Below are positions 8,033 through 16,975 of a stretch of 64,000 nucleotides of DNA, piece by piece. The position numbers and the translations under genes are program-made. The stretch is from Halomonas gemina (GTDB lineage: Bacteria; Pseudomonadota; Gammaproteobacteria; Pseudomonadales; Halomonadaceae). Under the pieces are notes generated by a model that did no database searches, had not been told where the DNA came from, and worked only from the letters and a program-made list of their open reading frames with translations. How positions within the stretch are numbered: position 1 is the stretch's first letter; each line of letters begins with the position of its first letter. The stretch covers positions 1-64,000 of the forward strand of contig NZ_JAMJPK010000011.1 of the NCBI RefSeq assembly GCF_023554995.1, in the 5' to 3' direction.

Positions 8033-8893
8033 ATGTCTCAATTAATAGACGGCACAAAGATCTCGACTCAGGTTTTGGAAGAAGTTGCTTCTGAGGTCGA
8101 ACTCCTCAAAGCCGAGTTTGACATAGTGCCAACATTAGCTGTAGTGCTGGTCGGGGAGGATCCTGCCAGCCATGTGTATGTCAGAAACAAAGTAAAGCGG
8201 GCGACAGAGGTGGGAATGGGTTCTATTGAGCACCGTCTTGAAGCTGAAACCACCCAAGATGCCCTCAATGATCTCATCGATGTTCTGAACAATGATCCTG
8301 AGGTGCACGGTATTCTTGTTCAACTGCCCCTGCCGTCGCATCTCAATGAAGATGAGGTGATAGCTTCCATACATCCGGCTAAAGATGTTGATGGCTTTCA
8401 CCCGCTAAATGTCGGGGCACTTGCTTCTGGTAGGGAATCGCTAGTCCCGTGCACACCACAAGGTTGCATGATCATGCTGCGTCAGGTCCATCCGGATCTT
8501 AGTGGTAAAAAAGCGGTGGTGGTGGGCCGTTCTAATATTGTTGGCAAGCCGATGGCTGCATTGCTTTTACAGGCAAACTGTACTGTCACTATTGCGCATT
8601 CACGAACGAAGGACATCGAATCAGTGTGCCGCAATGCCGATATTGTGGTGGCAGCTGTTGGCCGTCCGAAGTTTATCAACGCTGACTGGATCAAGCCGGG
8701 TGCAACGGTTATTGATGTCGGTATCAATGCCATCGATATCGATGGCAAGAGAAAGCTAGTAGGTGATGTGGATTTTGAATCGGTTGCCGACATCGCTGGC
8801 GCCATTACGCCGGTACCCGGTGGTGTGGGGCCCATGACGATCGCCTGCCTGCTCTTGAATACGACACGGGCAGCAAGGCATCAGCTAGCCTGA
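8033..8893 (+). CDS. folD: Bifunctional methylene-THF dehydrogenase / methenyl-THF cyclohydrolase
   Basis: A 286-residue FolD. The active-site lysine region [14 protein letters not shown], the PCTPQGCM segment, the NADP-binding [14 protein letters not shown] and the C-terminal [11 protein letters not shown] signature are all intact. It interconverts 5,10-methylene-THF and 10-formyl-THF in the cytoplasm. Start ATG at 8033 follows an AGAGGG ribosome site and lies 14 bases after purU, so the two are probably cotranscribed. Because folD is normally an essential housekeeping gene elsewhere on the chromosome, this copy is probably a pathway-dedicated paralogue; I cannot see the rest of the genome to check. 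Confidence 0.93.
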   Translation: MSQLIDGTKISTQVLEEVASEVELLKAEFDIVPTLAVVLVGEDPASHVYVRNKVKRATEVGMGSIEHRLEAETTQDALNDLIDVLNNDPEVHGILVQLPLPSHLNEDEVIASIHPAKDVDGFHPLNVGALASGRESLVPCTPQGCMIMLRQVHPDLSGKKAVVVGRSNIVGKPMAALLLQANCTVTIAHSRTKDIESVCRNADIVVAAVGRPKFINADWIKPGATVIDVGINAIDIDGKRKLVGDVDFESVADIAGAITPVPGGVGPMTIACLLLNTTRAARHQLA

Positions 8894-8971
8894 GCTTTAG
8901 TTCGCGCCCGCCCGCATCAAGAATATCCGTGTCGCCCCCGGCGTCGCTACAACAATAAAAGAGGACCTCGC

Positions 8972-9594
8972 ATGAACCACAACGACGATCCCATCCTTGC
9001 CCCGGGCCATGACAACACACAGATACTGGGGCTGGACTTCCACAACCCCGTCTTTCCCCTCTCTGCCCTGGCGATCATCGCCTTCATCCTCTATGCCCTG
9101 ATCTACCCCGACGCTGCCAACACCCAGTTGACGGCCGCCCGGGGCTGGTCCATCGAGCACTTCGACTGGCTGTTCATGATCGCCGGCAACCTCTTCGTGT
9201 TGCTCTGCCTGGTGCTGATCAAGCCATCGCTGCAGGCGGTAGCGGACCTGGCGAGGCATTACCAGGCGGAGGTGTGCTATACAGCGCCACTGCCAGCACG
9301 CCAGGGAGCATTGCTCAAACTCCCGAGTACGCGAAAAGGCTTGAAGCCCTCGCCCAGGAACAGAGCAAGGTCCATGGCCAGCCAGTCAGCAGCAGGACCA
9401 GCATTAGCCCCGACCCTATCGCGGACCTCGACAACACGCTGATCAAGGCGATTGAGGACGTGGGCGCCGATCTAGTCGTCATGCCAACCCATCCACCTAC
9501 TAACTCTGATGTCGTGATGCCTTCTCACGTGGGTAAGGTGGCGACCCACACCAAGGCCTCGATCTTTCTGGTCAGGCCCACCGGTGCTAACTAA
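8972..9594 (+). pseudogene. Remnant: BCCT transporter N-terminus joined to a frameshifted universal stress protein
   Basis: The reading frame from ATG 8972 (good AAGAGGA site) encodes about 85 residues typical of a BCCT transporter start: a NPVFPLSALAIIAFILYAL membrane segment, then FDWLFMIAGNLFVLLCLVL. It then switches without transition to a UspA-like segment (VADLARHYQAEVCYT). A frameshift near 9275 moves the UspA reading into the +1 neighbouring frame, which continues ATASTPGSIAQTPEYAKRL and ends with GADLVVMPTHPPT, PSHVGKVATHTKASIFLVR at 9594. Neither protein is complete. The structure implies a deletion that fused two genes, followed by a frameshift. Confidence 0.7.
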
Positions 9595-9637
9595 CGCACG
9601 CACGCTCAACTACCGACAAACTGAAAGGGAAATAAAA

Positions 9638-11317
9638 GTGGATAAAAATCCCAACTACGACAGTGCCCTGCAGCCGAAACCCGGCGGCTCCCGGGGCATC
9701 CCGGCACCGGAAGGGCCATCGAACCTCATCGATACCGATTTCGTGATCGGACAGGACAACTTCGAGGCCACCAAGTTCGGGATCAAAGTGGACCTGCATG
9801 GCAAGGTCTTCACCATCTCCTCACTGATGGTCCTGTTCTTCGTGATCGTTACGCTGGCCCTACAAGACAAGGTGGAACCGGTCTTCAATGCCGCCTTCAA
9901 CTTCCTGACCGTTAACCTGTCCTCGTTCTTCCTGCTGGCGGCCAATATCTTCCTGGTGCTTGCGTTCGTGCTGATCTTCACGCCCATGGCTCGGGTCAGG
10001 ATCGGCGGTGCCAATGCCAAGCCGGACTTCAGTTTTATCGGCTGGTTTTCAATGCTGTTCGCCGCGGGCATGGGCATCGGCCTGATGTTCTATGGGCTCT
10101 CCGAGCCACTGACCCACTACGGCAGCGCCATGGGCGGCATCACCGTGGAAAACGGGGTGCGCACCGACTGGGCACCACTGGGCGCCGCCGCGGGTGAACC
10201 AGCCGCCGCCGCCTCGCTGAGCATATCCGCCACCATCTTCCACTGGGGCCTGCATGCCTGGGGGACCTATGCCGTGGTGGCCTTGGCCCTGGCGCTGTTC
10301 GCATTCAACAAGGGCCTGCCGCTGACCATGCGCTCGGTTTTCTACCCGGTCCTTGGTGAGCGCATTTGGGGCTGGCCAGGCCACTTGATCGACATCCTAG
10401 CGGTGTTCGCCACTCTGTTCGGCCTGGCCACATCGCTCGGCCTCGGCGCCACTCAGGCCGCCGCAGGCTTGAATTACCTGTTCGGCATCCCCAATACCAA
10501 TGTCACCATGGTAGTGCTGATCATCAGCATCTCCCTGATCGCGCTGGGATCGGTCGTCCTCGGCGTCGATAAGGGCGTGCAGCGACTCTCCCAGCTCAAT
10601 ATGGTGTTGGCCTTCCTGCTGGTGGTCTTTGTGATGGCAGTGGGCCCGACCCTGCTGATCGTTACCGGCTTCTTCGAGAACCTGGGCGCCTACCTGGTCA
10701 ACCTGCCGGCGCTCTCCATGCCCTTCGGCCGTGAGGATGCCAATTTCAGCCAGGGCTGGACCACCTTCTACTGGGCCTGGTGGGTCTCCTGGGCACCGTT
10801 TGTCAGCATGTTCATCGCCCGGGTCAGCCGAGGTCGCACTGTACGTGAATTCCTGATCGCCGTGCTGCTGGTGCCGTCGACTATCACGGTGCTGTGGGTG
10901 AGTGCCTTAGGTGGCACAGCCATCGACCAGGTGATCACCGACAACTTCCAGGGCGCCATGGACGCGGCCCTCGAACTGCAGATGTTCGTGGTGTTCAGCC
11001 AGCTGCCGCTGTCCCAGATCACCTCCTTCATCGGCATCGTGCTTGTTGTCGTGTTCTTCATCACCTCCTCCGACTCCGGCTCGCTGGTGATCGACTCCAT
11101 CACGGCCGGCGGCAAGACCGATGCGCCCAAACCTCAGCGGATCTTCTGGGCCCTCATCCAGGGTGCCATCGCCATCGCCCTGCTGCTGGGTGGCGGCCTG
11201 AAAGCGCTGGCGGCGGCGGTGATCGTTACCGCCCTGCCCTTCACCTTCGTCTTGCTGGTGGCTTGCTATGGCATGTTCAAGGGACTGAAAAGCGAGCCTC
11301 GAGGTCCCAACGGCTGA
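9638..11317 (+). CDS. BCCT-family betaine/choline/DMSP-type transporter
   Basis: A 559-residue membrane protein with about 12 hydrophobic segments. The BCCT hallmarks are the glycine stretch AAGMGIGLMFYGLSEP and the tryptophan-rich substrate segment WTTFYWAWWVSWAPFVSMF followed by IARVSRGRT. BCCT proteins use Na+ or H+ gradients to import quaternary ammonium or sulfonium compounds such as betaine and DMSP. Its location just after the dmdA/folate set makes DMSP uptake attractive but unproven. I chose the GTG at 9638 because AAAGGGA lies 8 bases upstream; the open frame begins at 9584. It is followed by a hairpin terminator and an insertion sequence. Confidence 0.88.
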   Translation: MDKNPNYDSALQPKPGGSRGIPAPEGPSNLIDTDFVIGQDNFEATKFGIKVDLHGKVFTISSLMVLFFVIVTLALQDKVEPVFNAAFNFLTVNLSSFFLLAANIFLVLAFVLIFTPMARVRIGGANAKPDFSFIGWFSMLFAAGMGIGLMFYGLSEPLTHYGSAMGGITVENGVRTDWAPLGAAAGEPAAAASLSISATIFHWGLHAWGTYAVVALALALFAFNKGLPLTMRSVFYPVLGERIWGWPGHLIDILAVFATLFGLATSLGLGATQAAAGLNYLFGIPNTNVTMVVLIISISLIALGSVVLGVDKGVQRLSQLNMVLAFLLVVFVMAVGPTLLIVTGFFENLGAYLVNLPALSMPFGREDANFSQGWTTFYWAWWVSWAPFVSMFIARVSRGRTVREFLIAVLLVPSTITVLWVSALGGTAIDQVITDNFQGAMDAALELQMFVVFSQLPLSQITSFIGIVLVVVFFITSSDSGSLVIDSITAGGKTDAPKPQRIFWALIQGAIAIALLLGGGLKALAAAVIVTALPFTFVLLVACYGMFKGLKSEPRGPNG

Positions 11318-11345
11318 GGCTCTTCGCACCATGCATGGCCGAACA

Positions 11346-11365
11346 GGGCAGCCTACGGGCTGCCC
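11346..11365 (+). terminator. Hairpin after the BCCT gene
   Basis: GGGCAGCC, loop TACG, GGCTGCCC forms a perfect 8-bp GC-rich stem 28 bases after the transporter stop codon. The following TTAAG is a poor T-run, so termination may be partial. It abuts the probable left edge of the insertion sequence. Confidence 0.5.
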
Positions 11366-12560
11366 TTAAGAAACGCTGCATAAATCCCTCTGGAGCTGCC
11401 TGAGCGCCACCGGCGGGGTAGAATCTGGCTTTCCTGCCATTGTCTGACAGAGCCAACGATGAAGCAGATCTCGTTCGCCCAGGCTGAGCACCAGAACAAG
11501 AAGAAGATCACCCGCCGGGAGCGGGTTCTGGCCCAGATGGATGCCGTGGTGCCATGGCAACGACTGATAGACGCGCTGTCGCCGTCCTACTTCCCGAACG
11601 CAGCGGGCAAGCGCGGCCGTCCGCCCATCGGCCTGGAGCGCATGCTGCGGATCTACTTCCTACAACAGTGGTATGCGCTCGCCGACGAGGCGCTCGAAGA
11701 TGCCATCTACGATAGTCAGGCGATGCGCGACTTTGTGGGTATCGATTTGGCCATCGAAAGCGTACCGGACGCGACCACGCTGCTGCGCTTCCGTCATCTG
11801 TTGGAGAAGCATGCGCTGACCCAGCGGATCTTCGAGGAGATCAACGCCCACTTGGCTGAGCAGGGCCTGTTCATGCGCGAGGGCACCATCGTCGACGCCA
11901 CCATTATGGCGGCCGCCCCTTCCACCAAGAACAAGGCCAAGCAGCGCGATCCGGAGATGAAGCAGACCAAGAAGGGCAACCAGTGGTACTTCGGCCTGAA
12001 GGCCCATATCGGCGTCGATGCCGTCACCGGACTGACTCACAGTGTCGTCGCGACCTCGGCCAACGTCGCCGATGTCACCATGGCCGGCGCTCTGGTCCGG
12101 GAGGATGACACGCGGGTATACGGCGACGCGGGTTACACCGGCATCTGGAAGCATCTTGACGAAGAGAAGGATGCCCCGGATTCCAAGTGCTACGTTGCCG
12201 TCAAGCGCGGCGCCATCAAGAAGATGGACGACAGCCCGATGAAAACGCTGCTGCTGGCGATCGAGAAGGCCAAGGCCAGCATCCGCGCCAAGGTCGAACA
12301 CCCGTTTCATGTGATCAAAAATCTCTTCGGCTACCGGAAGGTGCGCTACAAGGGGTTGGCCAAGAATCATGCGCAACTCTTCAGCCTGTTCGGGCTGGCC
12401 AATCTGGTGCTGGCGACACGATGCGAGGGCCAAGTTGATGGGGCCGGTGCGCCTTGAATTTGGCCTGGCAGCCGGATAACTCGGCTGCCAGGGAAATAGG
12501 CCGCCTGTGGTGGTCAGAAATTAACCGCTGAGACGCAGGGGTTGCTGCGCTGAGTGCCAA
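11366..12560 (+). mobile_element. IS5-family insertion sequence (boundaries approximate)
   Basis: An intact IS5-type transposase gene occupies most of this interval, with about 90 bases of upstream and 100 bases of downstream non-coding sequence. I could not identify convincing terminal inverted repeats or a target duplication by eye, so the ends given are only estimates bounded by the transporter's hairpin on the left and the end of recognisable composition on the right. Confidence 0.45.
11459..12457 (+). CDS. IS5-family DDE transposase
   Basis: A 332-residue transposase with no internal stop. An N-terminal DUF772-like domain (RERVLAQMDAVVPWQRLIDA, then GLERMLRIYFLQQWY) precedes the DDE catalytic domain. 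The likely catalytic residues are in IVDATIMAA, VYGDAGYTG and the C-terminal KVEHPFHVIKNLFGYRKVRY segment. The full length and lack of frameshift suggest a functional or recently inserted element. It lies directly downstream of the osmolyte transporter and may mark the right boundary of the low-GC catabolic island. Confidence 0.93.
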   Translation: MKQISFAQAEHQNKKKITRRERVLAQMDAVVPWQRLIDALSPSYFPNAAGKRGRPPIGLERMLRIYFLQQWYALADEALEDAIYDSQAMRDFVGIDLAIESVPDATTLLRFRHLLEKHALTQRIFEEINAHLAEQGLFMREGTIVDATIMAAAPSTKNKAKQRDPEMKQTKKGNQWYFGLKAHIGVDAVTGLTHSVVATSANVADVTMAGALVREDDTRVYGDAGYTGIWKHLDEEKDAPDSKCYVAVKRGAIKKMDDSPMKTLLLAIEKAKASIRAKVEHPFHVIKNLFGYRKVRYKGLAKNHAQLFSLFGLANLVLATRCEGQVDGAGAP

Positions 12561-13157
12561 AGCCGCTCAGTATCAAATTGATCATCGGTTCCCTAACAGA
12601 ACGGAACGGGGTTTAAAGATGTAAACCCAGAATGTCAGCCTGTACTTCCTGAATTCAAGCAATAAACACCGCACCTGCGGTTTTCCGGGTTTCTGAGTAT
12701 TCTTATCAAACCCTGCACTCTTGGCCTGGGCACCATGCTTGCTGCGCCGCTTGGGCTGACGGAGATGTTGCCAGAGATCATCACCATGCGACTGGTCGTG
12801 CCGGGTCATCACTGATCAAGAAATAGATCCACCGGAGGCTGACACCTACGCCGACAACCTCCGCCGTAGTTGTCGGCGAAGGTTGTCGAGGAAGTTGCCT
12901 TTGATTTCCATGGACGGGGCACCGGAGCGTTGGGCGAAGCGGGGGGAGAAAACCCGCCATTATCCAGTTTTTTGGGGGCTTCATCTTGGGCGAGTGGTCA
13001 AAAAAATCGCCAACCCGAGCGCACCGGGGGCAATGCCCCGCTCGGTCCCGAGGCCCTGAGGTTGGCGGGGGAACGGCATGGTGACGGCGACGCAGGCCAG
13101 TGAGCAAGTGGCTGCCGCCTGCGTGGGAGCCCCCGCCAGGCATCATGCCGCCGATGC
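12458..13157. other. 700-base stretch without a recognisable gene
   Basis: Between the transposase and the PagL-like gene I see no convincing coding region. Short open frames exist on both strands but none has a ribosome site or family features. The first 100 bases include an imperfect hairpin region (GGCAGCC...GGCTGCC around 12466-12492), probably within the insertion sequence tail. The rest may be degraded sequence left by insertion or deletion events. Confidence 0.5.
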
Positions 13158-13736
13158 TCAATAACGGTAGCGGAACTCAATCATGTGGAAATCCGCCCCG
13201 GTCGTATCCGATCCATTAACGCCGGCATCGGAATAGTGAAGAAACCGATAGCCGAGCCCCAGCTGTCGATATAACGGCCCGCCGATGCCCAGGGTCAGGG
13301 CGAACTGGAAGGGCCCACCATAATCCTGCGTGCCGAAGCGATGCCGACTGAACAGGGCGCCACCCGCGCCCAGGTCCAGGAGAAAGCGTCCCTCTTGGCT
13401 CCCGAGCGTCAACTCCGGGATGACCGACACGACGAGCGCATTTTCCCCACTGCCCCGCAACAATCCGGCACTCGCCATCAACCGGGTGCCCATCCCCCAG
13501 CCTGACGTGGAGTAGTTTTCCCAGGGCAGCGCGACGTTGGCCGACAGGTCGTACTCCTCGAAATCCTCCGGCGCCTCATCCCCCAGCAAGGTCTTCTCCG
13601 AGACTCGGGCACGCAGGCTGAGACTCTGCAATTCCAGGTCATCGGCGAAGCTCGGGGGGGTGGCGAGCAGAAAAACGAGGACGATCGGCAACAGCCCGAA
13701 AGACACTGAATGGCGAGGCATCCCGATCACTGGCAT
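13158..13736 (-). CDS. PagL-like lipid A 3-O-deacylase / acyloxyacyl hydrolase family protein
   Basis: A 192-residue protein with an N-terminal signal peptide (hydrophobic VSFGLLPIVLVFLLA, cleavage near ATPPSFADD), then alternating beta-strand sequence and a C-terminal aromatic residue (FRYRY) as in outer membrane barrels. The segment GLGYRFLHYSDAGVNG near residue 165 matches the HxS catalytic signature of PagL, which removes the 3-O acyl chain of lipid A. Start ATG at 13736 has AAGGTGA 7 bases upstream. It is isolated, with 196 bases to the neighbouring ATPase gene. The family call rests on the HYS motif and barrel character; an uncharacterised outer membrane protein is the alternative. Confidence 0.6.
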   Translation of the reverse strand: MPVIGMPRHSVSFGLLPIVLVFLLATPPSFADDLELQSLSLRARVSEKTLLGDEAPEDFEEYDLSANVALPWENYSTSGWGMGTRLMASAGLLRGSGENALVVSVIPELTLGSQEGRFLLDLGAGGALFSRHRFGTQDYGGPFQFALTLGIGGPLYRQLGLGYRFLHYSDAGVNGSDTTGADFHMIEFRYRY

Positions 13737-13932
13737 CGTAGGCTCACCTTAAGGAAAGACGTCCCGAGCAGGCTCATGTTATCGGCGGGGAGCGAGCACA
13801 GCGAGTCGATTATTCTGGGAGTCATCGGTGATGCCCGATCCCCGGCACGCCAATCCTTAACCCTTCTGCGCCTGTACCGCATTCCGCCCATCGACAACCT
13901 GCGCCGGTGAGCGGCATCGGCGGCACACTTCC

Positions 13933-16641
13933 TCACAGGCGGCCGGCTCTCCATCGCAGCCAGAATTTCTCCAGCTCCAGCACCGCGAACAGGCCGATGC
14001 CGATCAGGACGATCTCGACGCCATGGACGAAATCCACCGGCCGGGTGTCGAAGAAGCGCTCCATGAAGGGCGCATAGGTGAACATCAGCTGCAACACGGC
14101 CACCACGGCGACGGCGATGAGGACGGCATGGGAATCGACCATGTGCGCCCAGCTCAGGGAGGGCGTACGCAGGAAGCGGACGCTGAACAGGTAGAAGATC
14201 TCCATCACCACCAGGGTGTTGACGGCATAGGTGCGGGCCTCCTCCAGGCTTGCCCCCTCGGCAAGGGCCAGGCGGAATATCCCGAAAACGCCGGCCGCCA
14301 TCAGCACTGCCACCAGGGCGATGCGCCACAGCAGGAACCCCGAGATAATGGCCTCGTCGGCCGGCCGGGGTGGCCGACGCATGGTATCCGGCTCGGTGGC
14401 CTCGAAGGCCAGGGCCATGGCCAGCGCCACGGAGCTGACCATGTTGACCCAGAGGATCTGCACCGGGGTGATCGGGAGAGTGAGGCCGAACAGCACCGCG
14501 ACCAGGATGCTCATGGCCTCCCCGCCGTTGATGGGCAGCAGGAAGACGATCGCCTTCTTCAGGTTGTCGTAGACGGTGCGGCCCTGTTCCACCGCGCGCA
14601 CGATGGAGGCGAAGTTGTCGTCGGCGATAACCATCTCCGAGGCCTCCTTGGCCGCCTCGGTGCCCTTCCGGCCCATGGCGATCCCCACGTCGGCCCGCTT
14701 CAGGGCGGGGGCGTCGTTCACCCCGTCGCCGGTCATGGCGACGATCGCCTGCTGCGCCTGCAGGAGGGTAACCAGACGCAGCTTGTGTTCGGGGCTGACG
14801 CGGGCATACACGTCCACTTCCTCGACGCGCCGGGCCAGCGCCTCGTCGTCCATGCTTTCCAGTTGCTGCCCGGTGATCACCTCATCGCTGTTGGAAAGGT
14901 CGAGCTGGGCGGCGATGGCCCGGGCGGTGCCGGCATGGTCCCCGGTGATCATCTTGACCCGGATCCCCGCCTCCCGGCAGTCGGCGACGGCCCGGATGGC
15001 CTCCTCACGGGGCGGATCGATCAGGCCGAGCAGCCCGAGCAGCACCAGGCCCGATTCCACATCGGCGAAATCCACCGACTGGGCCTGCAACGGCATGGCC
15101 TTGCAGGCCACCGCCAGCACGCGCTGCCCTTCCGCCGCCAGGGCCTCGATGTGCTGCTCCCAGGCCTCGAGGTCCAGAGGCGCCTCGCCCTGATCGCCCC
15201 ACACGGCGTGGCAGGCACGCAGCACCTGTTCCGGCGCGCCCTTGACGTAGACGAACGCCTCCCCCTGGTGGTCGTGATGCAGGGTGGCCATGAACTTGTG
15301 CTGGGAATCGAAGGGAATGAGATCGGTGCGCGGGTTCGCGGCGCGTTCGTCATCGGCATCCAGCCCGCCCTTCAGCGCGGCGGTGATCAATGCCCCCTCC
15401 ATGGGGTCGCCATGCACCTGCCACCCCTCCTCCGTCTGTTCCAGGGTGGCGTCGTTGCACAGCAGGCCCGCCCGCAGGATCCGCCACAACCAGGGGTGTC
15501 GGACCGGGTCGAGGGTCTCCTCGCCATGCAGGAAGCCGCCGCGCGGGCGGTAGCCCTCGCCTTCCACCCGACAGCGGCCCGCGGCCGAGACCAGGCTCTG
15601 GACCATCATCTCGTTGCGGGTCAGGGTGCCGGTCTTGTCGGAGCAGATGACGCTGAGTGAGCCCAGCGTCTCCACGACCGGCAGGCGGCGGATGATGGCA
15701 TGGCGGCCGGCCAGTCGTTGCACGCCGATGGCCAGGGTCACGGTGAGGATTGCTGGCAGCCCTTCGGGAATGGCTGCGACGGCCAGGCCCACCACGGTCA
15801 TGAACATCTCGGCGGGAGCCATGTCGCGCCAGAGGATGCCGAACAGGAAGATCAACAGGGCCAATCCCAGGACGGCGCCCGTCAACCAGCGCGAGAAGGT
15901 CGCCATCTGGCGCAACAGCGGCGTGGTGAGGGTCTCGACCTGCGACACCAGGCGGCTGATGCGGCCGATTTCGGTATCCGCCCCCGAGCCCACCACGATG
16001 CCGGCCCCCTGGCCGTGGGTCACCAGGGTGCCGGAGTAGGCCATATCGAGGCGATCGCCGAGCACCGCATCGGCCGGTACCGGGTCGATGGACTTCTCCT
16101 GTGCCACCGACTCGCCGGTCAGCGCCGCTTCCTCGATCAGCAGGCCACGGGCGCGCCACAGGCGCATGTCGGCCGGCACCCGGTCACCGGCCTGCAGCAG
16201 CACGAAGTCACCGGGCACCAGCTCCTCCGCCGGCACGGTGTACTGACGCCCTTCGCGAACCACCATGGCCCGGGCAGAGAGCATGTCACGAATCGCCCTT
16301 AGGGCGTCTTCGGCCTTGCCCTCCTGGACGAAGCCGATGACCGCGTTCACCAGCACCACCCCCACGATCACGGCCGTATCCACCCAGTGGCCGAGCAGGG
16401 CCGTGATCAAGGCCGCACCGAGCAGTACGTAAATCAGCAAATTTCGGAACTGGGCCAGGAAGCGAATCAGCGGCCCGCGGGACTTGGCCTCGGGCAAGCG
16501 ATTGAGGCCGTAGCGTTCGCGGCGTCGGGTCACCTCCGCTTCATCCAGCCCCGTCTCCGGCGAAACGGCCCAGTGCTGCGCCACGGCATCAGCCGGACGT
16601 GAATGCCACTGGGGCATGTTTGAGCCTGCCGCCTCGTTCAT
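13933..16641 (-). CDS. P2-type cation-transporting ATPase (PacL/Ca2+-ATPase-like)
   Basis: A 902-residue P-type ATPase with the whole set of motifs: an N-terminal cation ATPase domain, the actuator TGES, the membrane ion-site motif AAIPEGLPA, the phosphorylation site CSDKTGTLTRNEM near residue 335, the nucleotide-binding domain with KGAPEQVL, the hinge TGDGVNDAPALKRADVGIAMG, and six C-terminal membrane segments. PEGLP and the large C-terminal membrane bundle place it in the P2 group (Ca2+, Na+/K+-like) rather than heavy-metal P1B pumps, and no N-terminal CxxC metal domains are present. It probably expels Ca2+ or monovalent cations. It stands alone on the minus strand. Confidence 0.93.
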   Translation of the reverse strand: MNEAAGSNMPQWHSRPADAVAQHWAVSPETGLDEAEVTRRRERYGLNRLPEAKSRGPLIRFLAQFRNLLIYVLLGAALITALLGHWVDTAVIVGVVLVNAVIGFVQEGKAEDALRAIRDMLSARAMVVREGRQYTVPAEELVPGDFVLLQAGDRVPADMRLWRARGLLIEEAALTGESVAQEKSIDPVPADAVLGDRLDMAYSGTLVTHGQGAGIVVGSGADTEIGRISRLVSQVETLTTPLLRQMATFSRWLTGAVLGLALLIFLFGILWRDMAPAEMFMTVVGLAVAAIPEGLPAILTVTLAIGVQRLAGRHAIIRRLPVVETLGSLSVICSDKTGTLTRNEMMVQSLVSAAGRCRVEGEGYRPRGGFLHGEETLDPVRHPWLWRILRAGLLCNDATLEQTEEGWQVHGDPMEGALITAALKGGLDADDERAANPRTDLIPFDSQHKFMATLHHDHQGEAFVYVKGAPEQVLRACHAVWGDQGEAPLDLEAWEQHIEALAAEGQRVLAVACKAMPLQAQSVDFADVESGLVLLGLLGLIDPPREEAIRAVADCREAGIRVKMITGDHAGTARAIAAQLDLSNSDEVITGQQLESMDDEALARRVEEVDVYARVSPEHKLRLVTLLQAQQAIVAMTGDGVNDAPALKRADVGIAMGRKGTEAAKEASEMVIADDNFASIVRAVEQGRTVYDNLKKAIVFLLPINGGEAMSILVAVLFGLTLPITPVQILWVNMVSSVALAMALAFEATEPDTMRRPPRPADEAIISGFLLWRIALVAVLMAAGVFGIFRLALAEGASLEEARTYAVNTLVVMEIFYLFSVRFLRTPSLSWAHMVDSHAVLIAVAVVAVLQLMFTYAPFMERFFDTRPVDFVHGVEIVLIGIGLFAVLELEKFWLRWRAGRL

Positions 16642-16745
16642 TGCGCCCCCATCCTCAGCTTGTTCGCCGACGACCGACGCAGCCGACGACCGACACCCTC
16701 AATGCCACGCGACCCCGATGTTTCGATCGGGTCACGACACCCGGT

Positions 16746-16874
16746 TCAAGGTTTGATGGCACTGCCCCAACCACGACTGGGCCAGGCCAGGATCATTCCA
16801 GGGTTACCGGCGAAACGAGCCCCGGCGGCACCCTCCAGGTCCCAGGTGCTTTTCACCGCCTCATCGTAGTTCAT
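16746..16874 (-). pseudogene. Duplicate of a nitroreductase gene start (fragment)
   Basis: A 42-codon frame starts MNYDEAVKSTWDLEGA, identical to the first 16 residues of the nitroreductase at 22460, and about 60 bases including the start-codon upstream region are nearly identical at both places (about 16823-16885 and 22411-22471). After residue 16 the sequence diverges and ends at 16746. This is a partial duplication or the residue of a recombination event, not a gene. Confidence 0.7.
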
Positions 16875-16975
16875 GGCGCGTCCTCGCGATCGCCAGCACG
16901 GCCTCCCGCTATGGAGGCCTGTGCCGGATCCCAAGGGCCCTGCGAGATTTTTTCTTAGCCTGGCGCCCTGGCTGG

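Noticed and set aside
12582..12812. 76-codon minus-strand frame downstream of the insertion sequence
   Set aside because: Its lysine/arginine/glutamine-rich translation shows no family likeness and no good ribosome site.
14023..15660. Long plus-strand open frame of 545 codons inside the P-type ATPase gene
   Set aside because: It is antisense to an intact ATPase with all motifs, has histidine/glycine/glutamine-rich low-complexity translation typical of high-GC shadow frames, and no ribosome site.
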